DNA of 64,000 nucleotides from Streptomyces sp. 11x1 (GTDB lineage Bacteria; Actinomycetota; Actinomycetes; Streptomycetales; Streptomycetaceae), in contig NZ_CP122458.1 in NCBI RefSeq assembly GCF_032598905.1, positions 3,038,001 to 3,102,000 on the forward strand, given 5' to 3'. This document shows positions 19,185 to 27,068 of the stretch, piece after piece. The first letter of the stretch is position 1. Every line of letters begins with the position of its first letter. The translations under genes were made by a program, and so were the position numbers. The notes beneath the pieces were generated by a model. It saw only the letters and a program-made list of their open reading frames with translations, had not been told where the DNA came from and did no database searches.

Positions 19185-21505
19185 GCACGTCCGCTGGGGA
19201 ACCGATGGAGGCGACGCGCGGCGCTCGCGGCGCGGGAAGCACGGGCGCGGGAAGCACGGGCGCGGGAAGCACGGGCGCGGGAAGCACGGGCGCGGGAAGC
19301 ACGGGCGCGGGAAGCACGGGCGCGGGAAGCACGGGCGCGGGAAGCACGGGCGCGGGAAGCACGGGCGCGGGAAGCACGGGCGCGGGAAGCACGGGCGCGG
19401 GAAGCACGGGCGTCGAGAAGGTGACGGTCGGGAGGCAGGAGAACCGCGCCGTGGCGGACCTGGGCGAGGCCGCCTGGGACGACCGGACCGCGGGTGAGCC
19501 GACCGGAACGGCAGGGGAGCCGGCCGGAACAGCGGGTGAGGACCGTTCGGCGGCGGGAGCTGTCGGCTCACCCACGGCGGCGTCCGACGGGACGGCGCAC
19601 GCGGTCCCTTCTCCAGGGGAGTCCGCCGAAACGCCGCACGTGGACCTGCCTACGGCGAGGCCGGTCGAAACGGCGCGACGGAGCCGACGCAGCCGGGAGT
19701 CCGGGCCTGGGCGGCTGCAACGCCTCGTCGGACCCGTCATCGGTCCCGCCGGGCTCACCCGTCTCGGCTGTCTCGTCGGGGTGCTGGCCGTCGTCGGGCT
19801 GTTGCCGTGGCTGTCGGGGCGTGACCCCGCGCTGACCGTGCTGCGTGCCCGGTCGGCCGAGCAGGAGGCGACGCCCGAGGCGCTGGCCGCGATCCGCGCG
19901 GACCTGGGCCTCGGTGCGGGCCCCCTCTCCCTGTTGGGGGACTGGGCCTCCGGGCTGCTGCGCGGCGACCTCGGCACGTCCTGGGTGTCCGGCACGGACG
20001 TGCTGCCCTCGGTCGTCTCCGGCCTCCAGGTCTCCCTCGCCCTGATGGGCACCGCCTTCGCCGTCGCACTCCTGCTGGCCTGCGCGCTGGTCGCCCCGGT
20101 GCTCGTACGGGGCCGGGGATCGGCCGGCGCGTTCGCCGCGATGCTCGCCGCCGTCCCCGAGTTCCTGCTGGCCACGGTGGCACTGCTGGTCTGCGGGGTC
20201 TGGCTGGGCTGGCTGCCGACGTCCGGCTGGGCGGGCCCGCAGTACCTGGTGCTGCCCGCGATCGCCCTCGGTGTCCCGGCCGGCGGTCTGCTCGGCCGTC
20301 TGGTCGCGGACGCGCTGCCGGCCGTGCTCGACGAACGCTGGGTGGAGCTGTGGCGGGGCGCGGGCGTGAGCCGGGCCCGTGTCGCGGCGGCCGCGTTGCG
20401 CCGCGTACTGCCGCCCCTGGTACCGCAGTTCGGCATGGTCGCCGTCGGCCTCACCGGCGGCGCGGTCGCCGTGGAGATGGTGTTCGCGGTGCCCGGCATC
20501 GGCCGTACCGCCCTGGGCGCGGCCAAGTCCCAGGACCTCCCCCTCCTCCAGGGCGCGGTCCTCGCCCTCCTCGCCCTGGGCCTGGTCGCGGGCGCCCTGG
20601 CCGCCCTCGCCCGGCGCCGCCTGCTCGGCCCCGCCCTGCGCGACGCGGGCCTCACCCTGCCGCCGCCCCGCCCGGTCCGTGTCCACCCCGCGGTACCGCT
20701 GACCCTGGCAGCCGTCCTCCTGGTCACCATCGGCTGGGGTCTGCTGCGCGACCCGTACACCGTGGACACCACCGCCCGCCTCCTCCCCCCGTCGTGGGCG
20801 CACCCGCTCGGGACGGACGGGCTCGGCCGCGACGTCCTGGCCCGACTCGGCCACGGCGCGGCCGCCACGGTCGGCACGGCGACGGCGGTCTGCGCGCTGA
20901 GCCTCCTCGTCTCCCTGGCGCTCGGCTTCCTCCCCCGGGTCGCGGCGGGCGCGGCGGACATCGCCAACGCGCTGCCCCCGGTGATCGTCGGCATCCTGGT
21001 CGCCGCGGCAGCCGGTCCCGGCACGGGCGGCGCGGCCCTCGCCGTGGCCCTGATCTCCTGGCCCGCCCTGTCCGCCCACGCGGCGGCCCTGGTGCAGGAG
21101 GTCCGCGCGTCCGCGTTCCTGACCGCCCAACGGGCCATCGGCGCGAGCCCGTGGTGGATCCTCACCCGGCACGTCCTCCCGTCGGTCGCCGCGCCCGTGG
21201 CCCGCCACGCCGTCCTGCGCCTGCCGGGCATCGCCCTGGCCCTCGCGTCCCTGGGCTTCCTGGGTCTCGGAGCACAACCGCCCACCCCGGAGTGGGGCCT
21301 GCTCCTCGACGAGTCCCGCGCGTACGTGGAACGCGCGCCGTGGGCAGCCCTGGCACCGGCGGTCGCCCTCGCCCTGCTCGCCGGTATCGCGGTGTCCGGG
21401 GCGGCGTACGCCCAGTCGCGGACGGGGCGCCGCCAAACGCGCAGGCCCGCTCGTGCACACAGGGGAAAGGTGAAGGGTTCCATTGAAGTCGCAGCCAAGG
21501 TCTGA
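19181..21505 (+). CDS. Fused two-domain ABC permease (DppB-DppC type) with N-terminal repeat region
   Basis: 774 residues as read from GTG 19181. Residues 1-180 are low complexity: 12 perfect AGSTG pentapeptides (about 18-77), then an Ala/Gly/Glu-rich linker. Two binding-protein-dependent permease domains follow (about 185-490 and 500-760). Each has several TM helices and its own EAA loop (ERWVELWRGAGVSRARVAAAALRRVLPP; FLTAQRAIGASPWWILTRHVLPSV). The second half keeps the DppC-like HPLGTDGLGRDVLARLGHGA. Normally these are separate genes. An in-frame GTG at 19451 has GGAGGCAGGAGA just upstream and would give a 684-residue protein lacking the repeats. The GTGA overlap with the binding protein favours 19181. 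The start is therefore uncertain. Confidence 0.82.
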   Translation: MSTSAGEPMEATRGARGAGSTGAGSTGAGSTGAGSTGAGSTGAGSTGAGSTGAGSTGAGSTGAGSTGAGSTGAGSTGVEKVTVGRQENRAVADLGEAAWDDRTAGEPTGTAGEPAGTAGEDRSAAGAVGSPTAASDGTAHAVPSPGESAETPHVDLPTARPVETARRSRRSRESGPGRLQRLVGPVIGPAGLTRLGCLVGVLAVVGLLPWLSGRDPALTVLRARSAEQEATPEALAAIRADLGLGAGPLSLLGDWASGLLRGDLGTSWVSGTDVLPSVVSGLQVSLALMGTAFAVALLLACALVAPVLVRGRGSAGAFAAMLAAVPEFLLATVALLVCGVWLGWLPTSGWAGPQYLVLPAIALGVPAGGLLGRLVADALPAVLDERWVELWRGAGVSRARVAAAALRRVLPPLVPQFGMVAVGLTGGAVAVEMVFAVPGIGRTALGAAKSQDLPLLQGAVLALLALGLVAGALAALARRRLLGPALRDAGLTLPPPRPVRVHPAVPLTLAAVLLVTIGWGLLRDPYTVDTTARLLPPSWAHPLGTDGLGRDVLARLGHGAAATVGTATAVCALSLLVSLALGFLPRVAAGAADIANALPPVIVGILVAAAAGPGTGGAALAVALISWPALSAHAAALVQEVRASAFLTAQRAIGASPWWILTRHVLPSVAAPVARHAVLRLPGIALALASLGFLGLGAQPPTPEWGLLLDESRAYVERAPWAALAPAVALALLAGIAVSGAAYAQSRTGRRQTRRPARAHRGKVKGSIEVAAKV
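19231..19410. repeat. Perfect 12-copy tandem repeat of a 15-bp unit
   Basis: CGCGGGAAGCACGGG repeated 12 times without a mismatch (180 bp). The unit is five codons long, so copy-number change would keep frame; in the permease frame it encodes AGSTG. It sits at the 5' end of the fused permease gene, between two possible start codons. No spacers, so not a CRISPR. Confidence 0.97.
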
Positions 21506-22589
21506 AGTGACGCCGAAGTCCTCCATGCCGACGGCATCCGGCGTGCCGGCGGCGTCTCCCGTGCCGCCGGAGACCGACGCCCTGCTCTGGGTCCGTGATC
21601 TGCGGATCGCGTTCGGCGGAGTCGAGGTCGTACGCGGGCTGTCCTTCGACGTCCGGCCGCGCGAGGTGCTCGCCCTGGTCGGCGAGTCGGGCGCCGGCAA
21701 GTCCCTCACGGCCCGGGCGCTGCTCGGGATGCTGCCGGTGGGTGCGACGAGCAGCGGAACCGTGCGGCTGCGCGGGGACGCGGATCTCGCCGCCCAGCGG
21801 GGCCGGCGTATCGCCCTGGTCCCCCAGGACGCGTTGTCGGCGCTCTCCCCCGTGCACCCGGTGGGCGACCAACTCGCCGCGGCCGTACGGTCGGTGGCGC
21901 GCGTCTCCCGCAAAGAGGCCCGGGCCCGGGCGGTCGCCGCGCTCGACCGGGTGGGCATCCCCGACGCCGCGCGCAGGGCACGGGCGTATCCGCACGAGTA
22001 CTCCGGCGGTATGCGCCAGCGGGCCGTGATCGCCATGGCGACGATCAACGAACCGGACGTCGTCGTCGCGGACGAGCCCACGACCGCGCTCGACGCGGAA
22101 CTCCAGGAACAGGTGCTGCGGGTCCTCGCCGCGCAGCGGGAGGCGGTCGGCGCCGCGCTCGTGCTGGTCACCCATGACCTCGGCGCGGTCCGGGAGCACG
22201 CCGACCGCATGCTGGTCATGTACGCCGGGCGTCAGGTCGAACAGGGCCCGGCGGCGGCCGTGTGGGACCGCCCCCTGGCGCCGTACACGGCGGGCCTGCT
22301 CGCCTCGCTGCCGCCGGACGAAGCCGACCGCGACGGTGACGGTGAGGGCGAGGGCGCGCGCCCCGCCGGTCGGCGTCGCCGCCGGCTGCCCTCCGTCCCC
22401 GGCTCCCCGCCCGCCCCCGACGCTCTCCCCCCGGGCTGCGCCTTCGCGCCGCGCTGCCCCCTCGCCGAGGACCGCTGCCGGGGTGAGGAACCGCAGCCGT
22501 GGCCGGCCGCGGCGGGCCATGAGGTCTCCTGCCACCGATGGGACGAAGTCCCGCACCCCGCGACCGAGTTGTTCCTGGAGCCCGCGTGA
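21483..22589 (+). CDS. ABC importer ATPase (DppD type)
   Basis: 368 residues. Walker A GESGAGKSLTAR (about 68-79), Q-loop region ALVPQDALSALSPVHPVGDQ, signature YSGGMRQRAVIAMA, Walker B VVVADEPTTALD and switch His VTHDLGAVREHADRM are all intact. The C-terminal oligopeptide-importer extension ends with the typical PPGCAFAPRCPLAEDRC cysteine motif. TTG 21483 was taken as start (AAGG nearby); it overlaps the permease by 23 bp. ATG 21526 (MPTASG) is an alternative. The stop overlaps the next ATPase start (GTGA). It energises import together with the second ATPase. Confidence 0.9.
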   Translation: MKSQPRSEVTPKSSMPTASGVPAASPVPPETDALLWVRDLRIAFGGVEVVRGLSFDVRPREVLALVGESGAGKSLTARALLGMLPVGATSSGTVRLRGDADLAAQRGRRIALVPQDALSALSPVHPVGDQLAAAVRSVARVSRKEARARAVAALDRVGIPDAARRARAYPHEYSGGMRQRAVIAMATINEPDVVVADEPTTALDAELQEQVLRVLAAQREAVGAALVLVTHDLGAVREHADRMLVMYAGRQVEQGPAAAVWDRPLAPYTAGLLASLPPDEADRDGDGEGEGARPAGRRRRRLPSVPGSPPAPDALPPGCAFAPRCPLAEDRCRGEEPQPWPAAAGHEVSCHRWDEVPHPATELFLEPA

Positions 22590-23284
22590 ACCCAACCACC
22601 CCCCTGCTCGACGTGCGCGACCTGGTCGTCCGCTACGGACCGGTCACCGCGGTCGACCGGGTGTCCTTCGCGGTGGAGGCGGGCGAGACTCTGGCCCTGA
22701 ACGGCCCGTCCGGCTGCGGAAAGTCCTCCACGGTCGGCGCCGTGCTCCTCCTGCGCCGCCCGGACGGAGGCGAAGTCCACTTCGAGGGGAGGGAGTTGAC
22801 GTCGCTCACCGAGGGCGGGCTGCGGCCGCTCCGGCCCCGTATGCAGCCGGTCTTCCAGGACCCGTACGGCTCGCTCAGCCCGCGCCACCGCGTCCGGGAA
22901 GCGGTGGCGGAGCCCCTGCGCGTCCAGGGCCGCTGGGACGCCACGGGCCCCGCCCGGGTCGCCGCGCTCCTGGACCGGGTGGGCCTGAACCCGGCCCTCG
23001 GCGACCGCTTCCCGCACGAGTTGTCCGGCGGTCAGTGCCAACGAGTGGGCATCGCACGGGCGTTGGCGTCCCAGCCGCGTCTGCTGGTCCTCGACGAGCC
23101 GGTGTCCGCCCTGGACCCGTCCATCCGGGCCGGCGTCCTCAACCTGCTGGCCGACCTCCAGGACGAGCTGAACCTCGGGTACCTCTTCATCTGCCACGAC
23201 CGCGCGGTCGTACGCCATTTCGCGGACCGCTCGATCGAGATGCGCGCCGGAAGAATCGTCCCGGCGCGGGCCGCGGTGGCCTAG
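22586..23284 (+). CDS. ABC importer ATPase (DppF type), compact
   Basis: 232 residues. Walker A GPSGCGKSSTVGA (about 46-58), QPVFQDPYGSLSPRHRV Q-loop, signature LSGGQCQRVGIARAL, Walker B LLVLDEPVSALD and H-loop FICHDRAVVRHFADR are present. It is shorter than most DppF proteins (about 320) and lacks the C-terminal oligopeptide extension. GTG 22586 has GGAG 6 bp upstream and overlaps the preceding stop by GTGA. The TAG stop shares the CTAG at 23281-23284 with the stop of the convergent TetR remnant, so a deletion may have trimmed this end. Last gene of the importer operon. Confidence 0.88.
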   Translation: MNPTTPLLDVRDLVVRYGPVTAVDRVSFAVEAGETLALNGPSGCGKSSTVGAVLLLRRPDGGEVHFEGRELTSLTEGGLRPLRPRMQPVFQDPYGSLSPRHRVREAVAEPLRVQGRWDATGPARVAALLDRVGLNPALGDRFPHELSGGQCQRVGIARALASQPRLLVLDEPVSALDPSIRAGVLNLLADLQDELNLGYLFICHDRAVVRHFADRSIEMRAGRIVPARAAVA

Positions 23285-23769
23285 ACGCTTCCGTCCCGCC
23301 CTCCCGCCGCCCCCATCACCTGGCCTTCGCCCCCGACACCGCACCCGACGCCGCGGCCCTCACCGAGGGGTTCCGCCCCGCGCGCGGCCTCGCGCTGGGC
23401 CCGCGCCAGATGCTCGCGCACCTCCGGCAACTGGTCCCCCATGGCCGGCACCTCCATGGTGAGCCGCCACATCGAGCCCGGTGCCCGCATGCTCTCCACG
23501 GCGCTCGCCCACACCTCGCGGAACCGCTCGACCGAGCCGGGTTCGCTGTCGCCGCCGACCGCCCCACCGCCTTCGAAGGTGCCCGAGACCTCCTCGACCA
23601 TCGCCACGTACGCCTGCGCCGGCAGCGTGTCCTTCGAGCCGTAGTGACAGCCGATGGACGCCAGGTTCGTCCCCGGCTCCCGGACGAGGTCACGCGCCGT
23701 CGTGCGCGCGAACCCCTTCTCCAGCAGACAGCGCTCGGCGCCTTCGAGGAGATCCTCACGGTGTCCCAT
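23281..23769 (-). pseudogene. Truncated TetR-family regulator
   Basis: 162 codons. The N-terminus is a normal TetR DNA-binding domain: LLEGAERCLLEKGFARTTARDLVREPGTNLASIGCHYGSKDTLPAQAYV (about 6-55). Part of the ligand domain follows (RFREVWASAVESMRAPGSMWRLTMEVPAMGDQLPEVREHLARAQREA). After about residue 130 the reading turns into Gly-rich non-homologous sequence and stops in the CTAG shared with the ABC gene, whereas typical members run to about 190-200 residues. This looks like a 3' deletion or frameshift, so dimerisation and ligand binding are doubtful. HTH substitutions (VREPGTNLA for V..AGVS.A) also hint at decay. Confidence 0.65.
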
Positions 23770-23782
23770 GGCGTCAGCGTGA

Positions 23783-26716
23783 TCAGGTCGGCGTGCCGGC
23801 CGTGATCAGCCCCTGCCGGTAGGCGATGGCCACCGCCTCCGTACGGCTCGTCGCCCCCAGCTTGGCGAGGATGTTGGACACATGGACGCTCGCCGTCTTC
23901 CCGGTGATGAACAGCTCCTCGCCGATCTGCCGGTTGGTCCGGCCGAGCGCGAGCAGCCGCAGGACATCGCTCTCCCGCGCGGTGAGCGCGGGCACGCCCC
24001 CGTCCCCCGGGGCCTCACCCAGCCGCCCCCGCCGCACCAGCGCGTCCAGGGCCGAGCGCAGCGCCACGGCGCCCAGCCGGTCGGCGGTCTCCCCCACCGC
24101 CCGCGCCTCGGCCGCCGCCTCCTGCCGCTCCCCCGCCGCCAGCAGGGCCTCCGCCAGCCGCAGCCGGCACCGCGCCCGCTCGTACGGATCACCGAACGCG
24201 AACGCGTCCACCACCGCCCGCCATGCCTCCACATCGGGCCCGGTCCGTATCCGCGTCCACTCCGCCTCGGCGCGCGCCAGCCAGGCCAGCCCTTCCAGAC
24301 CCTGCCGACCCCCGTCCTCGCCCTCGGCAGCGGTGATCCGCGCGGCCAGCACCAGCTCCTCCCCCGTGGCGGCCCAGCGCCGCACCGCCTCCTCGTCCCC
24401 TGCGGAGCGCCGCTCCGCCACCGCGTCCGCGATCGCCCCGAGCACGAGGGCGGCGAACCGGACGGTCGCGTCGGGCCGGGCCCCGACCTGCTCGGTGAGG
24501 ACGCCGACACTCGTGCGGAACTGCTCGACCGCGGCCTGCGCGTCGTGCCGCAGGACGGCCGCCTCCGTGAGAATGATGCCCGCGACGAGGGCCGCCATGA
24601 AGTCGTACGGCCCCTCCAGGAGCGCCCGCGCCCGGTCGACGGCGCTCTCGTCGCCCCGGGCGAGGGCCACGTACAGGGCGGGACCGACCGCGTAGCCGGC
24701 GTCCGCGGGCAGCCGGTCGGCGTCGGCGGCCGAGCGCACGCACTCGTCCCAGCGGCCCAGCGTGTAGAGGCAGAGGGAGTGGAGGTAACGCATCTCCACC
24801 GGGTACGGGGAGGAGAGCAGACCGGCGCGGCCCGCCCGGTCCAGTCCCTCGGACAGCCAGGCGAGGCAGTCGTCGAGGTCGCCGGATTCGAAACAGCCGA
24901 CGGCGAGGTTGAACAGGGCCCGCATCTCCACCGGGACGTTGCCCGCGCCACGGGCCAGTTCACGGGCCTCACGCAGCCGCACGCGGCCCTGCTGCGTACG
25001 CCGGTTGCGGCGGGAGTCGAGGCTCACCACGGAGATGATCAGATCGGCCTGCGCATCGGCCAGTTCGAGCCGCTCGGCCACGTCCAGCGCCTCCCGCGCC
25101 ACCCGCGCCGCCAGTTCGTCCTCCCCGACGTACCGGGCCGCCATGACATGCGTGGCCGCCGCCCACACCCAGGTACGGGACGGGGGTTCGGCGGGGATCA
25201 TCGCCAACGCCTCGCTGCTGTACCGGAACGCGGCGTCCAGATGGTCCACGCGCATCAGGTCACCGGCGAGCGTGTAACGCACCCGGGCGGCCAGTTCGGA
25301 GTCCGCGTCGGGGCCCGCTCCGGCGAGCGCCGAGCGGGAGAGGGAAACCGCGCGGTGGTTCTCCCCGGCCCGCGCGGCGGCGGCCGAGGCGCGCAGGGTC
25401 AGGGTCACCGTGTCCAGGTCCCCGGGCCTGGCCCCGGCGTCCACGGACGACCACAGTTCGAGGGCGCCCTCCAGCTGCCGCAGCTCCTCGGCGGGCGCCC
25501 CGATGCCGTGCGCGTGGTCGGCGGCCTCGACGGACGCCGTCAGTGCGTCGGCGAGGTCGTGGCTCTCGCGCGAGTGGTGGGCGCGCTCGGCGCTCTCCCC
25601 CGCCCGGCCCCTGCGGGCCAGCAGCTTGGCGAACACCCCGTGCAGGCGCACCCGTTCGCCCGGCAGCAGATCCGCGTAGACGGCCTCCCGGGTGAGGGCG
25701 TGCCGGAACTCGTACGTCGATCCCCGCCCCGGCAGCAGCAGTTGCCGACCGACCGCCTCGCGCAGGGCCGACTCCAGCTCGTCGTCGGTGAGTTGTACGG
25801 CGTCCCGCAGCAGTTCGTGCTCGACCCTGCGGCCCGCGACCGCCGCCGTGCGCAGCACCTGCTGGGCGGCGACGGGCAGTTGCTCGATCCGGATCAGCAG
25901 GACGTCGGCCAGTCCGCTCGGCAGCACCGCGCCGGGCTCGTCCGCGGTCGCGGCCAGCAGTTCCTCCGCGTAGAACGCGTTGCCCTCGGCCCGCTCGACG
26001 ATCCGGCCGACCGTGGTCTCGGGCAGTGGCTCGGCGCGCAGCGACCGCACCAGCCGCGCGACCTCCCGGTCCGGCATCGGCCGCAGCTCCAGCCGTTCCA
26101 CGGCGGGCAGCCGCACGAGCTCGGCGAGCAGGGGGCGCAGTGGGTGGCGGCGGTGAAGGTCGTCGGCGCGGTACGAGGCGAAGACGGCGAGGCGGTGGGC
26201 CGGGGCGCCGGGGGTGGGCCGCTGGAGCACGGCCCGGCTGAGCAGGAAGCGCAGCAGGTCCCGTGAGGACTGGTCGGCCCAGTGCAGGTCCTCCAGCACG
26301 AGCAGGACGGGGGTCGTGCCGGCGAGGTCCGTCAGCAGCGCGGCGATGCCCTCGAAGAGCTGGAGCCGGTCCCCGCCGTCCGCGCCGCCGCCGAGGAGGC
26401 GGCCGGTCGCCGGGTGCGCCTGGAGGAGCGGCGCGAACCGTTCGTCCGCGGCCAGGGCGCCGAGGATCTCGGTGAACGGCAGATAGGGCAGACCGACGTC
26501 GCCGAGGTCCACGCAGTGCCCGGTGAGGACGACGGTGCCGTTGCGCGCCGCGTACGCCGCGGCCTCCGCCAGGGTCCGGCTCTTCCCGACCCCCGCGTCC
26601 CCCGCGACCAGCACGGCCCGGGGTTCGCCTCCGCCGGCGCGGTCCAGCACGTCCCGTAGGCGGGCCATCTCGGTGTCCCGCCCGACGAACGGCGCGTGCA
26701 CGATGCTCTGAGCCAC
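23783..26716 (-). CDS. LAL-family (large LuxR) transcriptional regulator
   Basis: 977 residues. FVGRDTEM leads into the AAA-type NTPase: Walker A AGDAGVGKSRT (K45) and Walker B LLVLEDLHWAD (about 131-141), with the sensor region FASYRADDLHRRHPLRPLLAEL. A long helical TPR-like middle follows. The C-terminal LuxR HTH (about 915-970) reads LTARESDVLRLLALGRTNRQIGEELFITGKTASVHVSNILAKLG. LAL regulators are ATP-dependent activators of catabolic or antibiotic genes in actinobacteria; the target is not evident here. GTG 26716 is used because the family starts close to the VGR motif; AGGA lies upstream. It is paralogous to the regulator at 39909. Confidence 0.9.
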   Translation of the reverse strand: MAQSIVHAPFVGRDTEMARLRDVLDRAGGGEPRAVLVAGDAGVGKSRTLAEAAAYAARNGTVVLTGHCVDLGDVGLPYLPFTEILGALAADERFAPLLQAHPATGRLLGGGADGGDRLQLFEGIAALLTDLAGTTPVLLVLEDLHWADQSSRDLLRFLLSRAVLQRPTPGAPAHRLAVFASYRADDLHRRHPLRPLLAELVRLPAVERLELRPMPDREVARLVRSLRAEPLPETTVGRIVERAEGNAFYAEELLAATADEPGAVLPSGLADVLLIRIEQLPVAAQQVLRTAAVAGRRVEHELLRDAVQLTDDELESALREAVGRQLLLPGRGSTYEFRHALTREAVYADLLPGERVRLHGVFAKLLARRGRAGESAERAHHSRESHDLADALTASVEAADHAHGIGAPAEELRQLEGALELWSSVDAGARPGDLDTVTLTLRASAAAARAGENHRAVSLSRSALAGAGPDADSELAARVRYTLAGDLMRVDHLDAAFRYSSEALAMIPAEPPSRTWVWAAATHVMAARYVGEDELAARVAREALDVAERLELADAQADLIISVVSLDSRRNRRTQQGRVRLREARELARGAGNVPVEMRALFNLAVGCFESGDLDDCLAWLSEGLDRAGRAGLLSSPYPVEMRYLHSLCLYTLGRWDECVRSAADADRLPADAGYAVGPALYVALARGDESAVDRARALLEGPYDFMAALVAGIILTEAAVLRHDAQAAVEQFRTSVGVLTEQVGARPDATVRFAALVLGAIADAVAERRSAGDEEAVRRWAATGEELVLAARITAAEGEDGGRQGLEGLAWLARAEAEWTRIRTGPDVEAWRAVVDAFAFGDPYERARCRLRLAEALLAAGERQEAAAEARAVGETADRLGAVALRSALDALVRRGRLGEAPGDGGVPALTARESDVLRLLALGRTNRQIGEELFITGKTASVHVSNILAKLGATSRTEAVAIAYRQGLITAGTPT

Positions 26717-26786
26717 GCGGCCATCCTGGCATGCCGCCCGGCTGCGCCCCTTCGACCGTGGGGTGGATCGTCGAGTGCGGGTGCGT

Positions 26787-26901
26787 GGGGGCGTCTCGCG
26801 CAGTTCCCCGCGCCCCTGAAGAGCAGGGGCTGCGCCCCGTGCTTTCGCCCCTGAGTGGCCGCAGGCCCTCAAGGGGCGCGGGGAACTGCGCGAGAAGCCC
26901 C
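26787..26901. repeat. Dispersed inverted-repeat element, copy 2
   Basis: The left end (GGGGCGTCTCGCGCAGTTCC at 26787) and right end (GGGGAACTGCGCGAGAAGCC, ending 26901) are inverted copies. An inner GAGCAGGGGCTGCGCCCC hairpin lies near the left end. It fills much of the 352-bp spacer between the LAL gene and serA; that spacer also holds the 41-bp repeat at 26945 and the serA terminator, and no gene. Confidence 0.85.
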
Positions 26902-26944
26902 ACCGGGCGGACGTCTGGGGTCAGAAGGGGCGCAGCCCCTTGGT

Positions 26945-26985
26945 GGGGGCACCTCCCGCTCGAGCGAAGCCGAGAGTGGGGGAGG
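26945..26985. repeat. Second dispersed repeat family, intergenic copy
   Basis: A 41-bp sequence beginning GGGGGCACCTCCCGCTCGAG and ending AGAGTGGGGGAGG, an imperfect palindrome (GCACCTCCC versus GGGGGAGG ends). A copy with 4 mismatches in 41 lies inverted inside the GGDEF gene at 34255-34295. Confidence 0.85.
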
Positions 26986-27012
26986 GACGGGTAGGGGCGG
27001 CGGGGGCGCAAA

Positions 27013-27051
27013 AGGCGGGGCCCAGCCACCTCAGGTGACCAGGCCCCGCCT
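27013..27051 (-). terminator. serA terminator
   Basis: Perfect 10-bp arms AGGCGGGGCC (27013-27022) and GGCCCCGCCT (27042-27051), followed on the minus strand by a short T run; 18 bp beyond the serA stop. Confidence 0.85.
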
Positions 27052-27068
27052 CGCGCGAAGCAGCGACC

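Noticed and set aside
19231..19410. Possible CRISPR array
   Set aside because: Units are contiguous 15-mers with no spacers, and no cas genes are present.
19177..21537. Minus-strand ORF with PAPVL repeats opposite the permease
   Set aside because: The repeats are the reverse frame of the 15-bp tandem array; the plus strand has two clear permease domains.
23882..26266. Very long plus-strand ORF (about 790 codons) opposite the LAL gene
   Set aside because: Arg/Gly/Gln-rich shadow frame; the minus strand has Walker motifs and a LuxR helix-turn-helix.
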